Assembly (NCBI GenBank): GCA_039193195.1
Contig: JBCCWS010000011.1
Location: 1-64,000, forward strand
Source: Pseudomonadota bacterium
GTDB lineage: Bacteria > Pseudomonadota > Gammaproteobacteria > Steroidobacterales > JBCBZW01
Length of the DNA stretch: 64,000 nt
Direction of reading: 5' to 3'
The notes beneath the pieces were generated by a model. It saw nothing but the letters and a program-made list of their open reading frames with translations, was not told where the DNA came from and ran no database searches. Below are positions 1 through 9,069 of the stretch, one piece after another. The translations under genes and the position numbers were made by a program. How positions within the stretch are numbered: position 1 is the stretch's first letter; each line of letters opens with the position of its first letter.

Positions 1-466
1 GCATGAGCGACCCCAACACTCGGAAAACGCCGGCCTCAACCCTGAGAACGCCTCACAGGCACTCGCTCAGCTGCGGTCAACGCCCTACGATCTCATCTCA
101 GGGGCTCAACGCCACACCTCATGAATAAAGCAGGCTAGTAGCCGCGTCCGTACCTGCCACTTGAGCTGATGTGAAACTGAGTGCTTTCCTACCACATACC
201 TAACACTACATGTCGGTTATAGATTCGGCTCAGATCGCGTGATCTGGAGTCAGAGCGAGCCCAGCGGTACCCAGCCGGAGTAGTGCTCTCTTGGGAGTTT
301 CGCGCAATTCCATGTTCTTCCGGAGCACCCCGAGTGGGTTCCTTTCGAAAAGACAACCTTCCGATCACGGTCGCACGTCACCGAAGATTGATGCGCCAAC
401 GAACGGCTACTGCCGAAATTTCGGAAATCCGTCCAGCATAAGCTAATATTATGAAGCACACAGTGT
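1..466. other. Intergenic stretch with no supported gene
   Basis: I see no coding region with a recognisable product, no RNA gene and no strong terminator here. The last part, before the gene starting at 467, is somewhat AT-richer and probably holds that gene's promoter, but no convincing -35/-10 pair could be fixed by eye. A gene cut off by the window edge cannot be excluded at the far left. Confidence 0.4.
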
Positions 467-1786
467 ATGTCGTGGGTGCGATCCGGGTTGATTTACAAGA
501 GAGAACGGTCGGTGTCTAGCGAAGTGAGTGATACTAGGAGCGGGGCTCTAGGTGAGTCTCTCAAGGGTGAGGGATGGTGGGCGACTCAGCTCGTTTCTGA
601 GATAAGGCTGAAGATCCAGTTCATCGTCGCAACGATTGGTATCCTCAGCGCTGGCGCTTTCCTGAGTTTTACTGGTGAAAAGGAGAATATCCAGGATGCG
701 CAGATTCGGCTTGAGCAACGTATCGATAACGAACAGGAGAAGCTGCAGGGGCTGATCAAGGATGCGCAAACGCAGCTCCAGAACAAGATAGATGGGCTTT
801 TGGGCGATGCTCACATCATTCCATTGGATGCCAATGGCGAGACGCTCGAGGGTCGAACGATTGAAGCGCTTCTCGTGGCTGCGGCCCCTTCTGAAAGGCG
901 CAAGAGCTGGCACACGCACCGCTTAGTGATTCCCTACACTCTCATCAATAGAGGGGATGCAGCTGCCGAAAACCTCATCGCCAAATTCTACACGGATGAA
1001 ACCCTCCCGATGTTCTCTCCGAGCAGCCTGCTCCGAGGCTATGAATTTGAGATGGTCAACCCAAAATTGGTGTCCCACAAGATGCTACCCGGACTCTCAG
1101 TCAGTTTGCACTTTCCCGTTTGGATTCGGATGGACGAAGGTGAACTGCAGGTCGATTCCGTTCACCGGGTGGCAGTCGAACTGGTCTCTGAAGGCGACTC
1201 CGAAGTTGTCGAGCACCAAATCAGACTCGTAGAGGAGTTCAGCAACGAGCGCGAAAACCGCAAAGTTCGTGCGACGAAGGAGTCACGCGGCGGACAGACA
1301 GCCAGCCTAAGGATGTACGCCCCCTCTGGCGAACCGCTGGAGGATTCCGCGCTAGAGGCGGTTCTTATCCCGAAGAGAGCTAAGGACGCGGATTGGATTA
1401 CTCACCGCCTTCTAGTCCCGTACGTGTTTCGGAACGAGGGCGGGGAAGCAGCCAGGATCGAGTCTGCCGGAATCTACTTTACCGACGAGCTGCCTGCTGG
1501 TATCCCGAGTCTCTTGGAAGCCGGCTTCGCGTACTCTACTGGTATGCAGTTCCAGGCGAACTTCCCACCTGGATATGCTTCGACCGACTCGTTTACCGTT
1601 CCGGTCATTGCGAGCGCTGTGCAAGAGAACTTGGTTACGTCCGCGCGCCTAGTTCTGTACTACGCTGGCCGAGTGGAAAAGCTGGACTTCACACTGAAGC
1701 TTGTAGACGAATTCTCTGATCCTGCATGGCAATACCACTTTGAGAAAACCAGTATTCAGGGTGCCGAGGAATCAGACTCTGAGTAG
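467..1786 (+). CDS. Membrane-anchored protein with coiled coil and two-fold internal repeat
   Basis: I do not recognise a named family. The protein (439 aa) has a cytoplasmic-looking N-terminus, one hydrophobic segment at about residues 49-68, then a Glu/Gln-rich stretch at about 71-112 that looks like a short coiled coil. The rest is a tandem duplication. Residues about 148-182 (SWHTHRLVIPYTLINRGD) match about 310-344 (DWITHRLLVPYVFRNEGG), both run on into FYTDE/YFTDE-LP, and each copy ends in RLVEEFS or KLVDEFS. Each unit is about 140 residues and probably a beta-rich domain outside the membrane. The start is uncertain: ATG 467 has no clear ribosome site, and a GTG a few codons downstream is possible. 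A membrane-anchored sensor or adaptor is only a guess. Confidence 0.6.
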   Translation: MSWVRSGLIYKRERSVSSEVSDTRSGALGESLKGEGWWATQLVSEIRLKIQFIVATIGILSAGAFLSFTGEKENIQDAQIRLEQRIDNEQEKLQGLIKDAQTQLQNKIDGLLGDAHIIPLDANGETLEGRTIEALLVAAAPSERRKSWHTHRLVIPYTLINRGDAAAENLIAKFYTDETLPMFSPSSLLRGYEFEMVNPKLVSHKMLPGLSVSLHFPVWIRMDEGELQVDSVHRVAVELVSEGDSEVVEHQIRLVEEFSNERENRKVRATKESRGGQTASLRMYAPSGEPLEDSALEAVLIPKRAKDADWITHRLLVPYVFRNEGGEAARIESAGIYFTDELPAGIPSLLEAGFAYSTGMQFQANFPPGYASTDSFTVPVIASAVQENLVTSARLVLYYAGRVEKLDFTLKLVDEFSDPAWQYHFEKTSIQGAEESDSE

Positions 1787-2017
1787 CGCGCACTGCTGCT
1801 GATTCCACAAGGAATCGTCGCGCGGAGAAGCTGCTGCTTCAGCGTCCCTTCAAGAGCCGTCGCCAGATACGTCGGATGAGGCCCCTGGGTATCTTCGCAA
1901 CGGGTTGCGGCGACTGGATTGTGCCGGAAGGCGAGGTGGGGCGGCGGCCCTATCAAGACTTGCCCCGATCATGCTCAACCGTCACGCAATACCTGTCGCG
2001 CCCTCAGACTCATGCAC

Positions 2018-2806
2018 TCATGTGGTCTCGGTTTTCGCTTTTTCGTCCTTCCAGTCATCCAACGCCTTCAGCGTAGCTTGGATAAACGGACTCTTGGTCG
2101 CTAGCCACAGAAACCCGTCTGCAATGGCCTTGCCCGGCTGGCGCAGCGGTCGCTCAACGTGCATCAGCAGCACCACACGGTTCTCTTCGGTATCGTTCCA
2201 GACCTCGTGATAGTAGGTGTCGTCGAAGACGAGGAACTTGCCGGGCTCCCAGCTGTAGTCAGAGCCATCGATATTGATGCGGCACGCGTGTCTGTCTTCG
2301 GGCACCTGCAGCCCGAGATGGCAGGTGATCATGCCATTGGTAGGGCCGTAGTGCCTTGGAAGGTGTGTGCCCGGCGTGTGAATAGAGAAGAACGCCGAAA
2401 TCAGTCCCGGCACGGACCTCACCAGCTCGCTGGTCTTTGGGCAGCGAGCCGTGTTCTCCTCGATCTCGTAGCGGTAGCCGAAGAGGAAGAATACCTTCCA
2501 TTTTTCATCGGTGGCGATGCGGCTGTGGTCTGGCGAGACCTCGCGCAGCGGGGGCGCGTCCTCCGGGCGGCAGACGGCGAGAGCCTCGTCCCGGATGGCC
2601 TCCCAGTTGGCCTCCAGGTTCGAGGTCCAGTCGAACACGTCGGACTCGAAGACGGGTGGATTGCCGACCTTCGAGAACAGCCCGATAAACCAATGGATGG
2701 GCGGCCGAATGTAGAAGCCGATCCAGAAGACCGACTTGCGAAACACGTAGGCGCTGGCGGCGCGAATCCGGCCCAGGGGGCCGGTGGCGATAGCGGTGTC
2801 CGACAT
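2018..2806 (-). CDS. Aspartyl/asparaginyl beta-hydroxylase family dioxygenase
   Basis: This 262-aa protein resembles the Asp_Arg_Hydrox family (PF05118) of 2-oxoglutarate/Fe(II) dioxygenases, which includes the lipid A hydroxylase LpxO and aspartyl beta-hydroxylases. The core signature is present: HYGPTNGMITCHLGL in the middle and FDDTYYHEVWND about 45 residues later. These would give the two iron-binding histidines and the basic residue that holds 2-oxoglutarate (RVVLLMHVERP). The N-terminal third has a hydrophobic stretch (VFWIGFYIRPPIHWFIGLF, about residues 26-44) that could attach it to the membrane, as in LpxO-like members. Substrate (protein, peptide or lipid) cannot be read from the sequence. 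It lies on the same strand downstream of the ABC transporter genes but is separated from them by about 130 bp. Confidence 0.85.
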   Translation of the reverse strand: MSDTAIATGPLGRIRAASAYVFRKSVFWIGFYIRPPIHWFIGLFSKVGNPPVFESDVFDWTSNLEANWEAIRDEALAVCRPEDAPPLREVSPDHSRIATDEKWKVFFLFGYRYEIEENTARCPKTSELVRSVPGLISAFFSIHTPGTHLPRHYGPTNGMITCHLGLQVPEDRHACRINIDGSDYSWEPGKFLVFDDTYYHEVWNDTEENRVVLLMHVERPLRQPGKAIADGFLWLATKSPFIQATLKALDDWKDEKAKTETT

Positions 2807-2937
2807 AAGGAGGATGCTTCTTCCTTGATTGGATCGACAGAGTATTCGGCATTATACGGGAGCCGGCGGCGGCGTCCGCCCGCAATGCGTCCGAAGGGCA
2901 GAGCAAGCCCGCGAAACGCGCCTCGCTACGATGCGTC

Positions 2938-3819
2938 TCAGCTCCTCGGCGCGCTTAGCGCGCGAACGCCTTCCGGCGTGAATTCCTCCGTCTCGTAGAC
3001 TACGTCGCGATCGCTTCGCGTGAAGCGAATGGTGGCGCGTTCCTGGGTGCCCGGCGTCTCCACGGTCAGCACGACCGGCAACCAGCCGCGGTCTTCACGA
3101 AAGATGAGCTTTTCCGCCCGGATGCGAGCGATAAGCTCGCCCTCGCCGTTGAAGCGTTCGATGATCAAAGGGATGTCTTCCTCTGCACCGACGCAGGAGC
3201 GCACGGCGGGGAAGCGCCTTTCCTCGTACTTATAGGACTCAACGATCCAGCAGTCCCGCCGCCCAGCGCTCATGGCGCCGACGGTGGCGTGGCGCGGCCA
3301 GTCCCAGAAGGACTCGAACAGATCCTCCGGGCGCACGGAGGTGCCGAACAGGGGCTCGCCGAGATCGTCCTCGGTGAGGGGCGTGGATGTATCGGGCGGC
3401 ACGAAGTGAAAGCCAGAGACCTCGGCCTCGTCGTCGCGCTGGATCATCAGCGCTTCGCCCTTGCGGTCTCGCGGCCACATGGCAATCAGCAGGGTCTGGC
3501 GGATCTTCTCGTCCTGGCGCTGCTTGATCAGTAGCTGCACGGCGCGGTCGTTCTCCTCGCCGGGCAGGTCGACTTCCAAGCGCGCCCGCAGGCGCAGGCT
3601 GCTGCTGCGCTGCTCCTGCGTTTGAAGCCGCTCTACGAGGTCGTTCGGGGAGGGCAGTTCCACCCCGTCTTGCGGCGCGCTCGCCACCAGTTCGCTGTCC
3701 GCGCTGACTGGGACGTCTTCGGTAGGCACGGCGTCTGCGATGCCCTGGCCCAAGGCCATCGGTGCTTGCACGCACAAGATGAAGGCCAGCGGCGCCCAAG
3801 GATTTCGATGACCTCTCAC
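2938..3819 (-). CDS. Outer-membrane lipoprotein-sorting (LolA-like) protein
   Basis: This 293-aa protein starts with a signal peptide (PLAFILCVQAPMALGQG, about residues 10-26). It resembles the periplasmic 'outer membrane lipoprotein-sorting protein' family (PF17131), a LolA/LolB-like beta-sheet fold that often accompanies MacB/LolCDE-like ABC transporters. Typical features are the repeated beta-strand pattern and the stretch FHFVPPDTSTPLTEDDLGEPLFGTS followed by DLFESF. The start is GTG at 3819, with CGGAG in the last codons of the upstream permease gene and only 3 bp between the genes, so translation is probably coupled. It is likely the periplasmic acceptor or chaperone for substrate released by the ABC permease at 3823-4938. 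Confidence 0.82.
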   Translation of the reverse strand: MRGHRNPWAPLAFILCVQAPMALGQGIADAVPTEDVPVSADSELVASAPQDGVELPSPNDLVERLQTQEQRSSSLRLRARLEVDLPGEENDRAVQLLIKQRQDEKIRQTLLIAMWPRDRKGEALMIQRDDEAEVSGFHFVPPDTSTPLTEDDLGEPLFGTSVRPEDLFESFWDWPRHATVGAMSAGRRDCWIVESYKYEERRFPAVRSCVGAEEDIPLIIERFNGEGELIARIRAEKLIFREDRGWLPVVLTVETPGTQERATIRFTRSDRDVVYETEEFTPEGVRALSAPRS

Positions 3820-3822
3820 GGC

Positions 3823-4938
3823 TTACTCCGCGCTCAGTGCAACGGTGGGACGCAGGCGGGCCGCGCGCCACGCAGGGTAAAGCCCCGCCGCTGTGCCGAG
3901 CCCCACGGCCACCAGGAAGGCGGTTAGGAACAGATCGGGGCCCACCTCGGCCTGCAGGCGACCGCGCATCACCTCAGTGGTCTCCATCAGGCGCGCCGCC
4001 CCGATCCCGATCGCCGTACCCACAGCGCCGCCGAGCAGCGCCAGCATCAGCGATTCGAGCAGGATCATGGCCATCACGCGCCTTCGGTTCCAACCGACTG
4101 CGAGCAGGATGCCGATCTCCCGTGTGCGCTCGAACACGCTCATGAGCATGGTGTTGGCAACGCCGAAGGCGCCTACGACGATGGCGATCAGCGAGGTGGC
4201 GAAGCTCATCGCCTTGGCCACCTCGATGCCGCTGTTACTCGACGCCACTTCGGTGGCCTCCAGTGCGGTGAAGGTGGGGTGTGATGCCTCCAGGGAGGCT
4301 TTCACGGTTGGGCCGTCATTGGCCGGATCGTGCAGGCGCACGTTCAGCAGGTTGACCAGCCCTGGGCGTTCGGTGGCCGTTTGCATAGCCTCCAAGGGCA
4401 GCACGATCGCGCCGGTCTCCACCAGCGCCGAGGTGCGGTAGATGCCGACCACTTCGAAGTCGTCGAACTCGATCTGCAGGGGATCGCCGACGCCTTTGCC
4501 CAAGGTCTCCGCGGCCAGCTCACCGAGCAGTGCCTCGCGCGAGTCGTTGCCTGAGGGCATACGGCCTTCGATGATCGTGAGGTGGTCCCACAGGAAGCTC
4601 GGGTACTCCCAGCCGAAGACGAAGATCGTCGAGACCTCCTCGACGCCCATCATGTCAGTGAGCAGCCCAGCCGTGGATTCCACCTCCGGAAGGTCCGTAA
4701 TGTCATCGAAGATATCTTGTTCGAAGTTGGCCGCCACCACGCTGCGGCTGGTCACCTTTCTTACCACCACGTCGGTGTCGCGCGCCTCGTAGATACCGGC
4801 CCAGCTCGCCTCCAGGCCCCGGGCGAAGCCGGTGAGGGCGACCACGGCAGCGATGCCGACGGCGATACCGACCACCGTAAGTGCCGTGCGGACCACTCGG
4901 CGCTGCAGGTTCTTCCACACGATGGTGAACAGGTTCAT
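3823..4938 (-). CDS. ABC transporter permease, MacB/LolC-like (FtsX domain)
   Basis: The 371-aa protein has the four-helix MacB/FtsX layout. TM1 is at about residues 17-40 (RTALTVVGIAVGIAAVVALT), followed by a large periplasmic MacB core domain. Three C-terminal helices follow: about 230-260 (FATSLIAIVVGAFGVANTML), about 285-305 and about 330-355 (FLTAFLVAVGLGTAAGLYPA). The motif FERTREIGILLAVGWNRR and the final PAWRAARLRPTVAL are hallmarks of this family, which moves lipoproteins or peptides at the periplasmic face (mechanotransmission). It overlaps the ATPase gene by 4 bp (ATGA), showing translational coupling, and is followed by the LolA-like gene. The three-gene set looks like a complete lipoprotein-type transporter. 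Confidence 0.93.
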   Translation of the reverse strand: MNLFTIVWKNLQRRVVRTALTVVGIAVGIAAVVALTGFARGLEASWAGIYEARDTDVVVRKVTSRSVVAANFEQDIFDDITDLPEVESTAGLLTDMMGVEEVSTIFVFGWEYPSFLWDHLTIIEGRMPSGNDSREALLGELAAETLGKGVGDPLQIEFDDFEVVGIYRTSALVETGAIVLPLEAMQTATERPGLVNLLNVRLHDPANDGPTVKASLEASHPTFTALEATEVASSNSGIEVAKAMSFATSLIAIVVGAFGVANTMLMSVFERTREIGILLAVGWNRRRVMAMILLESLMLALLGGAVGTAIGIGAARLMETTEVMRGRLQAEVGPDLFLTAFLVAVGLGTAAGLYPAWRAARLRPTVALSAE

Positions 4939-5642
4939 GCGCTTGTTGCCGCTGACTCGGCGGCGCCGGATTGCGCCTGGCAGCTACCGTCGAGCATATG
5001 CACCACGCGGTCGGCGCTCGATGCTACGCTCGCGTCATGGGTGACGATGATGAGCGTGGTGTCGAAACGCTCATGCACGTCGAGCAGCACCTGCAGGATG
5101 CGCTTGGCGTTTTCCGAATCCAGGTTACCGGTCGGTTCGTCGGCTAGCAGCAAGGCCGGGGAATTGGCAAGGCTCCGGGCCACTGCTACGCGCTGTCGTT
5201 CGCCGCCGGACATCTCCGTGGGGTGATGATGCAGGCGCTCGCCCAAGCCTACGCTCTCCAATAGCTCGCGCGCGCGAGCGGTTCGCGCTCGCGCTGAGCG
5301 CACTTGGCCGAGCATCGGCACCTGAACGTTTTGCAGGGCCGTCAGGGTGGGAATGAGATAGAAGGACTGGAAGACGAACCCGATGTGCTGGGAGCGGTAG
5401 CTGGCCAGCGCGCGTTGCCCGCGGATCGCCTTGCCGTCGAAGAGCAACTCGCCATCGGTGGGCTCATCCAGGGCACCGAGGAGTTGCAGCAGCGTCGACT
5501 TGCCGCTGCCGCTGGGGCCCATTATCGCCAGCACCTCTCCGTGTGCCACCGAGAGGTCTAGGCCACGCAAGGCGTGTACCCGATCCCCGTCGTACCATTT
5601 CTGTAGGCCCCTGGCTTCGATCAGCGGTGATTTTGCAGTCAT
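4935..5642 (-). CDS. ABC transporter ATP-binding protein, LolD/MacB-like
   Basis: This 235-aa protein is a single nucleotide-binding domain. It shows Walker A GPSGSGKST (about residues 41-49), the Q-loop, the ABC signature MSGGERQRVAVARSL (about 143-157), Walker B LLLADEPTGNLDSENA and the switch histidine in IIVTHD. The EPTGNLD form is typical of the LolD/MacB/FtsE group, which pairs with FtsX-type permeases such as its neighbour. Length is normal for LolD. It is the first gene of the operon (ATPase, permease, LolA-like). No good ribosome site is visible before ATG 5642. Confidence 0.95.
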   Translation of the reverse strand: MTAKSPLIEARGLQKWYDGDRVHALRGLDLSVAHGEVLAIMGPSGSGKSTLLQLLGALDEPTDGELLFDGKAIRGQRALASYRSQHIGFVFQSFYLIPTLTALQNVQVPMLGQVRSARARTARARELLESVGLGERLHHHPTEMSGGERQRVAVARSLANSPALLLADEPTGNLDSENAKRILQVLLDVHERFDTTLIIVTHDASVASSADRVVHMLDGSCQAQSGAAESAATSA

Positions 5643-6079
5643 CGGTTGCGTAGGGTCGAATCCTGGTGAGCAACGCCACGGGCTCGCTTCTGGAGCGGAA
5701 GCTCAGTGGCGGCTGCTGAGGGTGGCGCTGCGGGCAGCGTATGGTTCATCCGCGGGTTTGGGTCGGGCAGCGCAGGTGGTTGCCGGCGAGGCCCGCACGA
5801 AGCCGGAGTATGCGTTGCTTACTCGGCGCTGTCGAACGACCGGTTGGTGGCGGGTGCGACCGCGTTTGGCGGGGCGGCTGGATGCGACAATTCCTGCTCT
5901 CGAGCGTGCTCCGTAATAGTACGATGTTTGCTGGCTCTTCACCGTTGGCGCGGGCAGTTTCAATCTGGTGGGGCCTGGGGAATGGGCGCTGACCCGCCGG
6001 TGGATGGGCGAATGGTCCTTGCCAGCCCATCGAACGCTGCTGGACCATGAGGCGCAGTCGGTGAGTATGGAGAGACCGG
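5643..6079. other. Divergent intergenic region between ABC operon and serine hydrolase
   Basis: This 437-bp region separates two divergently transcribed genes and probably holds both promoters. Open frames exist on both strands, but none shows a recognisable domain, a credible ribosome site or a plausible amino-acid composition (they are rich in Arg, Ser and Pro from high-GC sequence). No hairpin or operator stood out. Confidence 0.4.
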
Positions 6080-7123
6080 ATGTTGCTACGACACCTCATT
6101 TGCATAGCGTGGCTGATGGCTTTGCTCGCCGCCTGTGGCGGCGACAGCAGCACCAGTTCTCCGGCGACCACTGCAGATACCAATTCAGCGGCAACGCCCT
6201 CAGATGGTATCAGCGGAGCTCTACAGAGCGGCCTCCAGAAGGGACTCGATGCCGCGTGGGTTTACGTCGACGCGGGTGGTAGTGCAAAGGCGACCTACTT
6301 CGACGGCGTCGAGGACCTACGCACGGATGAGCCTGCCAAAGCGGACGCTCTGTTCAAGATCGCCAGTGTCAGCAAGCTGTTCATCGCCGTCAGCGTCGTC
6401 AAACTCGCCGACACCGGCCTGCTGCAGCTCGACGATACGGTCGCCTTCTGGTTGCCTTCCCTCGCGGGGCGCTTGGCCAACGCCGAGCAGATCACCCTGC
6501 GCCATCTCCTCCAGCACCGCAGCGGCGTGCCCGACTTCGACAGCGAGCCGGGCTTCAGCTGGGAAGCTGCCCACACGGACCTTGAGGCGTTGCTAGCCCT
6601 CGTAGTGGACGACCCGGGGGACTTCTCTCCCGACGCCCGCTACGCATACAGCAACACCAACTACCTGCTGCTCGGACTGATCCTCGATACCGCCCTCGGC
6701 TACAGTCACCACGAATTCGTGCGCAACGACATTCTTTCGCCCCTAGGGTTGATCAGAACTGTCTCCCTACTGAGCGAGGTCGATACGTCACTGATGGCGC
6801 GTGGCTACTGGGATGGTGTGGATCGAACCACCCAAGACTACGTGGTGCCAGGCGGATCGATGATCTCGACCATTGAGGAAACCGGGGCGTTTCTGCGGGC
6901 GCTGGCGACGGGAGCGCTCCTCAGCGCGGCGCAACGTGAGCGGTATCTCGGTCTTTTCGGTAGTGTGGGTCACTCGGGATGGCTGCCGGGGTACCAGAGC
7001 ATCACCTACTACTTCACCGATATCGACACGGTGGTGGTGCAGTTCGTGAACAATACGGGCGGTAGCAGTGAGGCGACTTCCCAAGCGTTGTTCGATGCGG
7101 TTGTCGACGCGCTATACGATTGA
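6080..7123 (+). CDS. Serine hydrolase of the beta-lactamase/PBP-like family, lipoprotein
   Basis: This 347-aa protein has a lipoprotein signal peptide with lipobox LLAAC (Cys19), so it should be tethered to a membrane. It then shows the class C beta-lactamase/DD-peptidase fold (PF00144). The catalytic SxxK is SVSK at residues 95-98 in FKIASVSKLF, the YxN motif is YSN at about 189-191, and the third-motif region is GHSGWLPGYQ near residue 295. LRHLLQHRSGVPDF is a family landmark. Members include D-aminopeptidases, esterases and cell-wall peptidases; the substrate cannot be predicted. A GAGAG ribosome site precedes ATG 6080 by 5 bases. It is the first of three intact serine hydrolases in the window. 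Confidence 0.9.
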   Translation: MLLRHLICIAWLMALLAACGGDSSTSSPATTADTNSAATPSDGISGALQSGLQKGLDAAWVYVDAGGSAKATYFDGVEDLRTDEPAKADALFKIASVSKLFIAVSVVKLADTGLLQLDDTVAFWLPSLAGRLANAEQITLRHLLQHRSGVPDFDSEPGFSWEAAHTDLEALLALVVDDPGDFSPDARYAYSNTNYLLLGLILDTALGYSHHEFVRNDILSPLGLIRTVSLLSEVDTSLMARGYWDGVDRTTQDYVVPGGSMISTIEETGAFLRALATGALLSAAQRERYLGLFGSVGHSGWLPGYQSITYYFTDIDTVVVQFVNNTGGSSEATSQALFDAVVDALYD

Positions 7124-7197
7124 TCGCTGGCTTGCCTGGTTAGCGGATTCGTCTGCAGACTCGCGGGAGGAGTCTGCCCTTACGTCCGGAGTCACCC

Positions 7198-8970
7198 ATG
7201 CCTTCACTGAAGCCGCTCGTTCTCTCCTTGTGTTTCTGCGTGCCAGTGCTTGCGCCACTCGCTTCGCTCGCTCAAGAACCGGGGGCAGCAGAGGTCCGCG
7301 TATCAATAAGTGAAGGGGCGGTCACGGCCATCGCAGCGCTAGGCTTGCAGGTGCCCATCGTTGGGCGCATCTTCTTTATCGTGGCTCGCGACGATGAGCA
7401 GATGCCTCACCTAGGTACTGGCGTGACAGGCAATCCGCTCTGGGGTGTCGATGTGCGCGATTTCGGCCCTGGCGATCGCGCGCTCATCCGGGACGGGGAT
7501 ACGTCGGTCTCGGGCTATCCCTTCAACGCCCTCGCAGACCTGCCGCCCGGGGACTATCACGTGCAGGCCTTCATCAACGTGTACACCACTTTCCATCGAT
7601 CCGATGGGCACGTGATCGAGGCGCACATGAATAGCGGCGCGTTTCAAAGTCCCTTCAAGTCGCCGGGCAACGCGTACAGCGAGGTTCAGAGCGTCACGGT
7701 CGGCGAGCAGGGCTTGGGTGCGATTGACCTGACCATCAGCGAGGTCATCCAGCCATCGCGGCCCTTGCAAGATGGCGAGGTTCTTCAGCAAGGGAATTTC
7801 GAGGACACCGTATGGGTCCGCTACATCAAAATTCGAAGCGAGAAGCTCTCAGCGTTTTGGGGCCGAGACATGTACATCGGCGCCAACGTCCTGCTTCCAT
7901 CCGGGTACGAGGAGCGCCCTGACGCCACCTTCCCGGTGCTCTACATGCAGGGCCACTCTTCAGGATTAACGCCCATGCCTTGGGCGCCGGCGCCGTGGTT
8001 TCGGCCGGGCTACGAACCGGAGCATGTAGCCGTCGGCCCGCAGCTGGAGGGTTTCTACGAGGCCTGGACCGCGGGGGAGTTGCCCAAGATCGTCGTTATC
8101 ACGATTCGCGATGCCAACCCCTTCTTTGATACGTCCTACTCCGTGAACTCCCCGAACGTCGGACCGTATGCCGACGCCATCTACGAGGAGCTGATTCCTC
8201 ACTTAGAGGCGCAGTTTCGAATCGTTGCTGAGCCTTGGGGGCGCGTGCTGGCGGGTCGTTCGACCGGCGGCTGGGAGGCGGCGGCGATGATGGTGTTCAA
8301 CCCGGAGCGCTTCGCGGGTGCGTTTCCCTGGGCGCCAGACCCGATCGACTTCCGCAAGCTGATGCAGATCAACATCTACGATTCCAACAGCGCCTTCTAC
8401 AACGAACTCGAGTGGATTCGCACGCCCTTGCCAGCTCAACGAGATATTGATGGAATCATTAACTACTCGGTGCTTGATGAGCACCGCTACGAGCAAGTGG
8501 TGGCCACTAAAGATCGCTCAGGCGGTCAGTGGGCGATTTGGCAGGCGCTGTACAGCCCGGTCGCCGATGACGGCTACCCGGCGCCACTGTGGGATCCGGA
8601 TACGGGGGAGATCAACCGCGAGGTCGCTACCTACTGGCGAGAGCATTGGGATCTAAGTCACATCATCCAGCGAGACTGGCCAAGGCTAGGTCCGAAGCTT
8701 GCTGGCAAGCTTCATTTCGCTGTGGGGCGGCGCGACAACTACTACCTCGAGCAGGCGGTATACCTGACCCACGCGCGCATGGCGGCGCTCGCAAACCCCG
8801 CCGCAGCGGCGACCTTTCAATACGGTACGAACGGCCGTCACTCGTGGATAGGGCACAGCCTCGAAGATCCCACGCAGCAACTTCGCTATCGGGAGTTCAT
8901 CCGCGTGGTAGCACAGTTCGTGAGGGAGCGAGCCCCTGCCAATGCAGATCTAGAGAGTTGGGGCTACTGA
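7198..8970 (+). CDS. Exported esterase-like alpha/beta hydrolase (esterase D family)
   Basis: This 590-aa protein has a signal peptide ending at about ALASLAQEP (residues 1-26). The next 170 or so residues look like a beta-rich accessory domain. The C-terminal half is an esterase-D-like (PF00756) alpha/beta hydrolase: the nucleophile elbow is GRSTGG (Ser at about residue 355), and a catalytic His is likely in TNGRHSWIGHS near 545. FAGAFPWAPDPIDFRKLM downstream of the elbow is typical of this family. The start ATG 7198 has GGAG six bases upstream. It lies 74 bp after the serine hydrolase gene on the same strand, so the two may be co-transcribed; a strong bidirectional terminator follows. The substrate is unknown. 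Confidence 0.85.
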   Translation: MPSLKPLVLSLCFCVPVLAPLASLAQEPGAAEVRVSISEGAVTAIAALGLQVPIVGRIFFIVARDDEQMPHLGTGVTGNPLWGVDVRDFGPGDRALIRDGDTSVSGYPFNALADLPPGDYHVQAFINVYTTFHRSDGHVIEAHMNSGAFQSPFKSPGNAYSEVQSVTVGEQGLGAIDLTISEVIQPSRPLQDGEVLQQGNFEDTVWVRYIKIRSEKLSAFWGRDMYIGANVLLPSGYEERPDATFPVLYMQGHSSGLTPMPWAPAPWFRPGYEPEHVAVGPQLEGFYEAWTAGELPKIVVITIRDANPFFDTSYSVNSPNVGPYADAIYEELIPHLEAQFRIVAEPWGRVLAGRSTGGWEAAAMMVFNPERFAGAFPWAPDPIDFRKLMQINIYDSNSAFYNELEWIRTPLPAQRDIDGIINYSVLDEHRYEQVVATKDRSGGQWAIWQALYSPVADDGYPAPLWDPDTGEINREVATYWREHWDLSHIIQRDWPRLGPKLAGKLHFAVGRRDNYYLEQAVYLTHARMAALANPAAAATFQYGTNGRHSWIGHSLEDPTQQLRYREFIRVVAQFVRERAPANADLESWGY

Positions 8971-9011
8971 GGACGAAGATTTGCAGGGGGCTGCGCGGTG
9001 AGTGATTCCGA

Positions 9012-9047
9012 GGGTTTTTCGCGCCGCGAACGCCGCGCGAAAAACCC
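9012..9047. terminator. Bidirectional rho-independent terminator
   Basis: Arms GGGTTTTTCGCGC (9012-9024) and GCGCGAAAAACCC (9035-9047) form a perfect 13-bp stem with a 10-base loop. It lies between the convergent ends of the esterase gene (8970) and the sugar dehydrogenase gene (9070). The T/A runs are inside the stem base, so it can act in both directions. Confidence 0.8.
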
Positions 9048-9069
9048 CTTCTTCCCAACCGGCCTGCGA

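Noticed and set aside
1801-1816. GATTCC-ACAA-GGAATC hairpin after the first gene
   Set aside because: The six-base stem is short and has no T run, so a terminator call is not supported.
2159-2998. Long rightward open frame (279 codons) over the hydroxylase gene
   Set aside because: It is antisense to a gene with clear family motifs, lacks any domain and owes its length to high GC.
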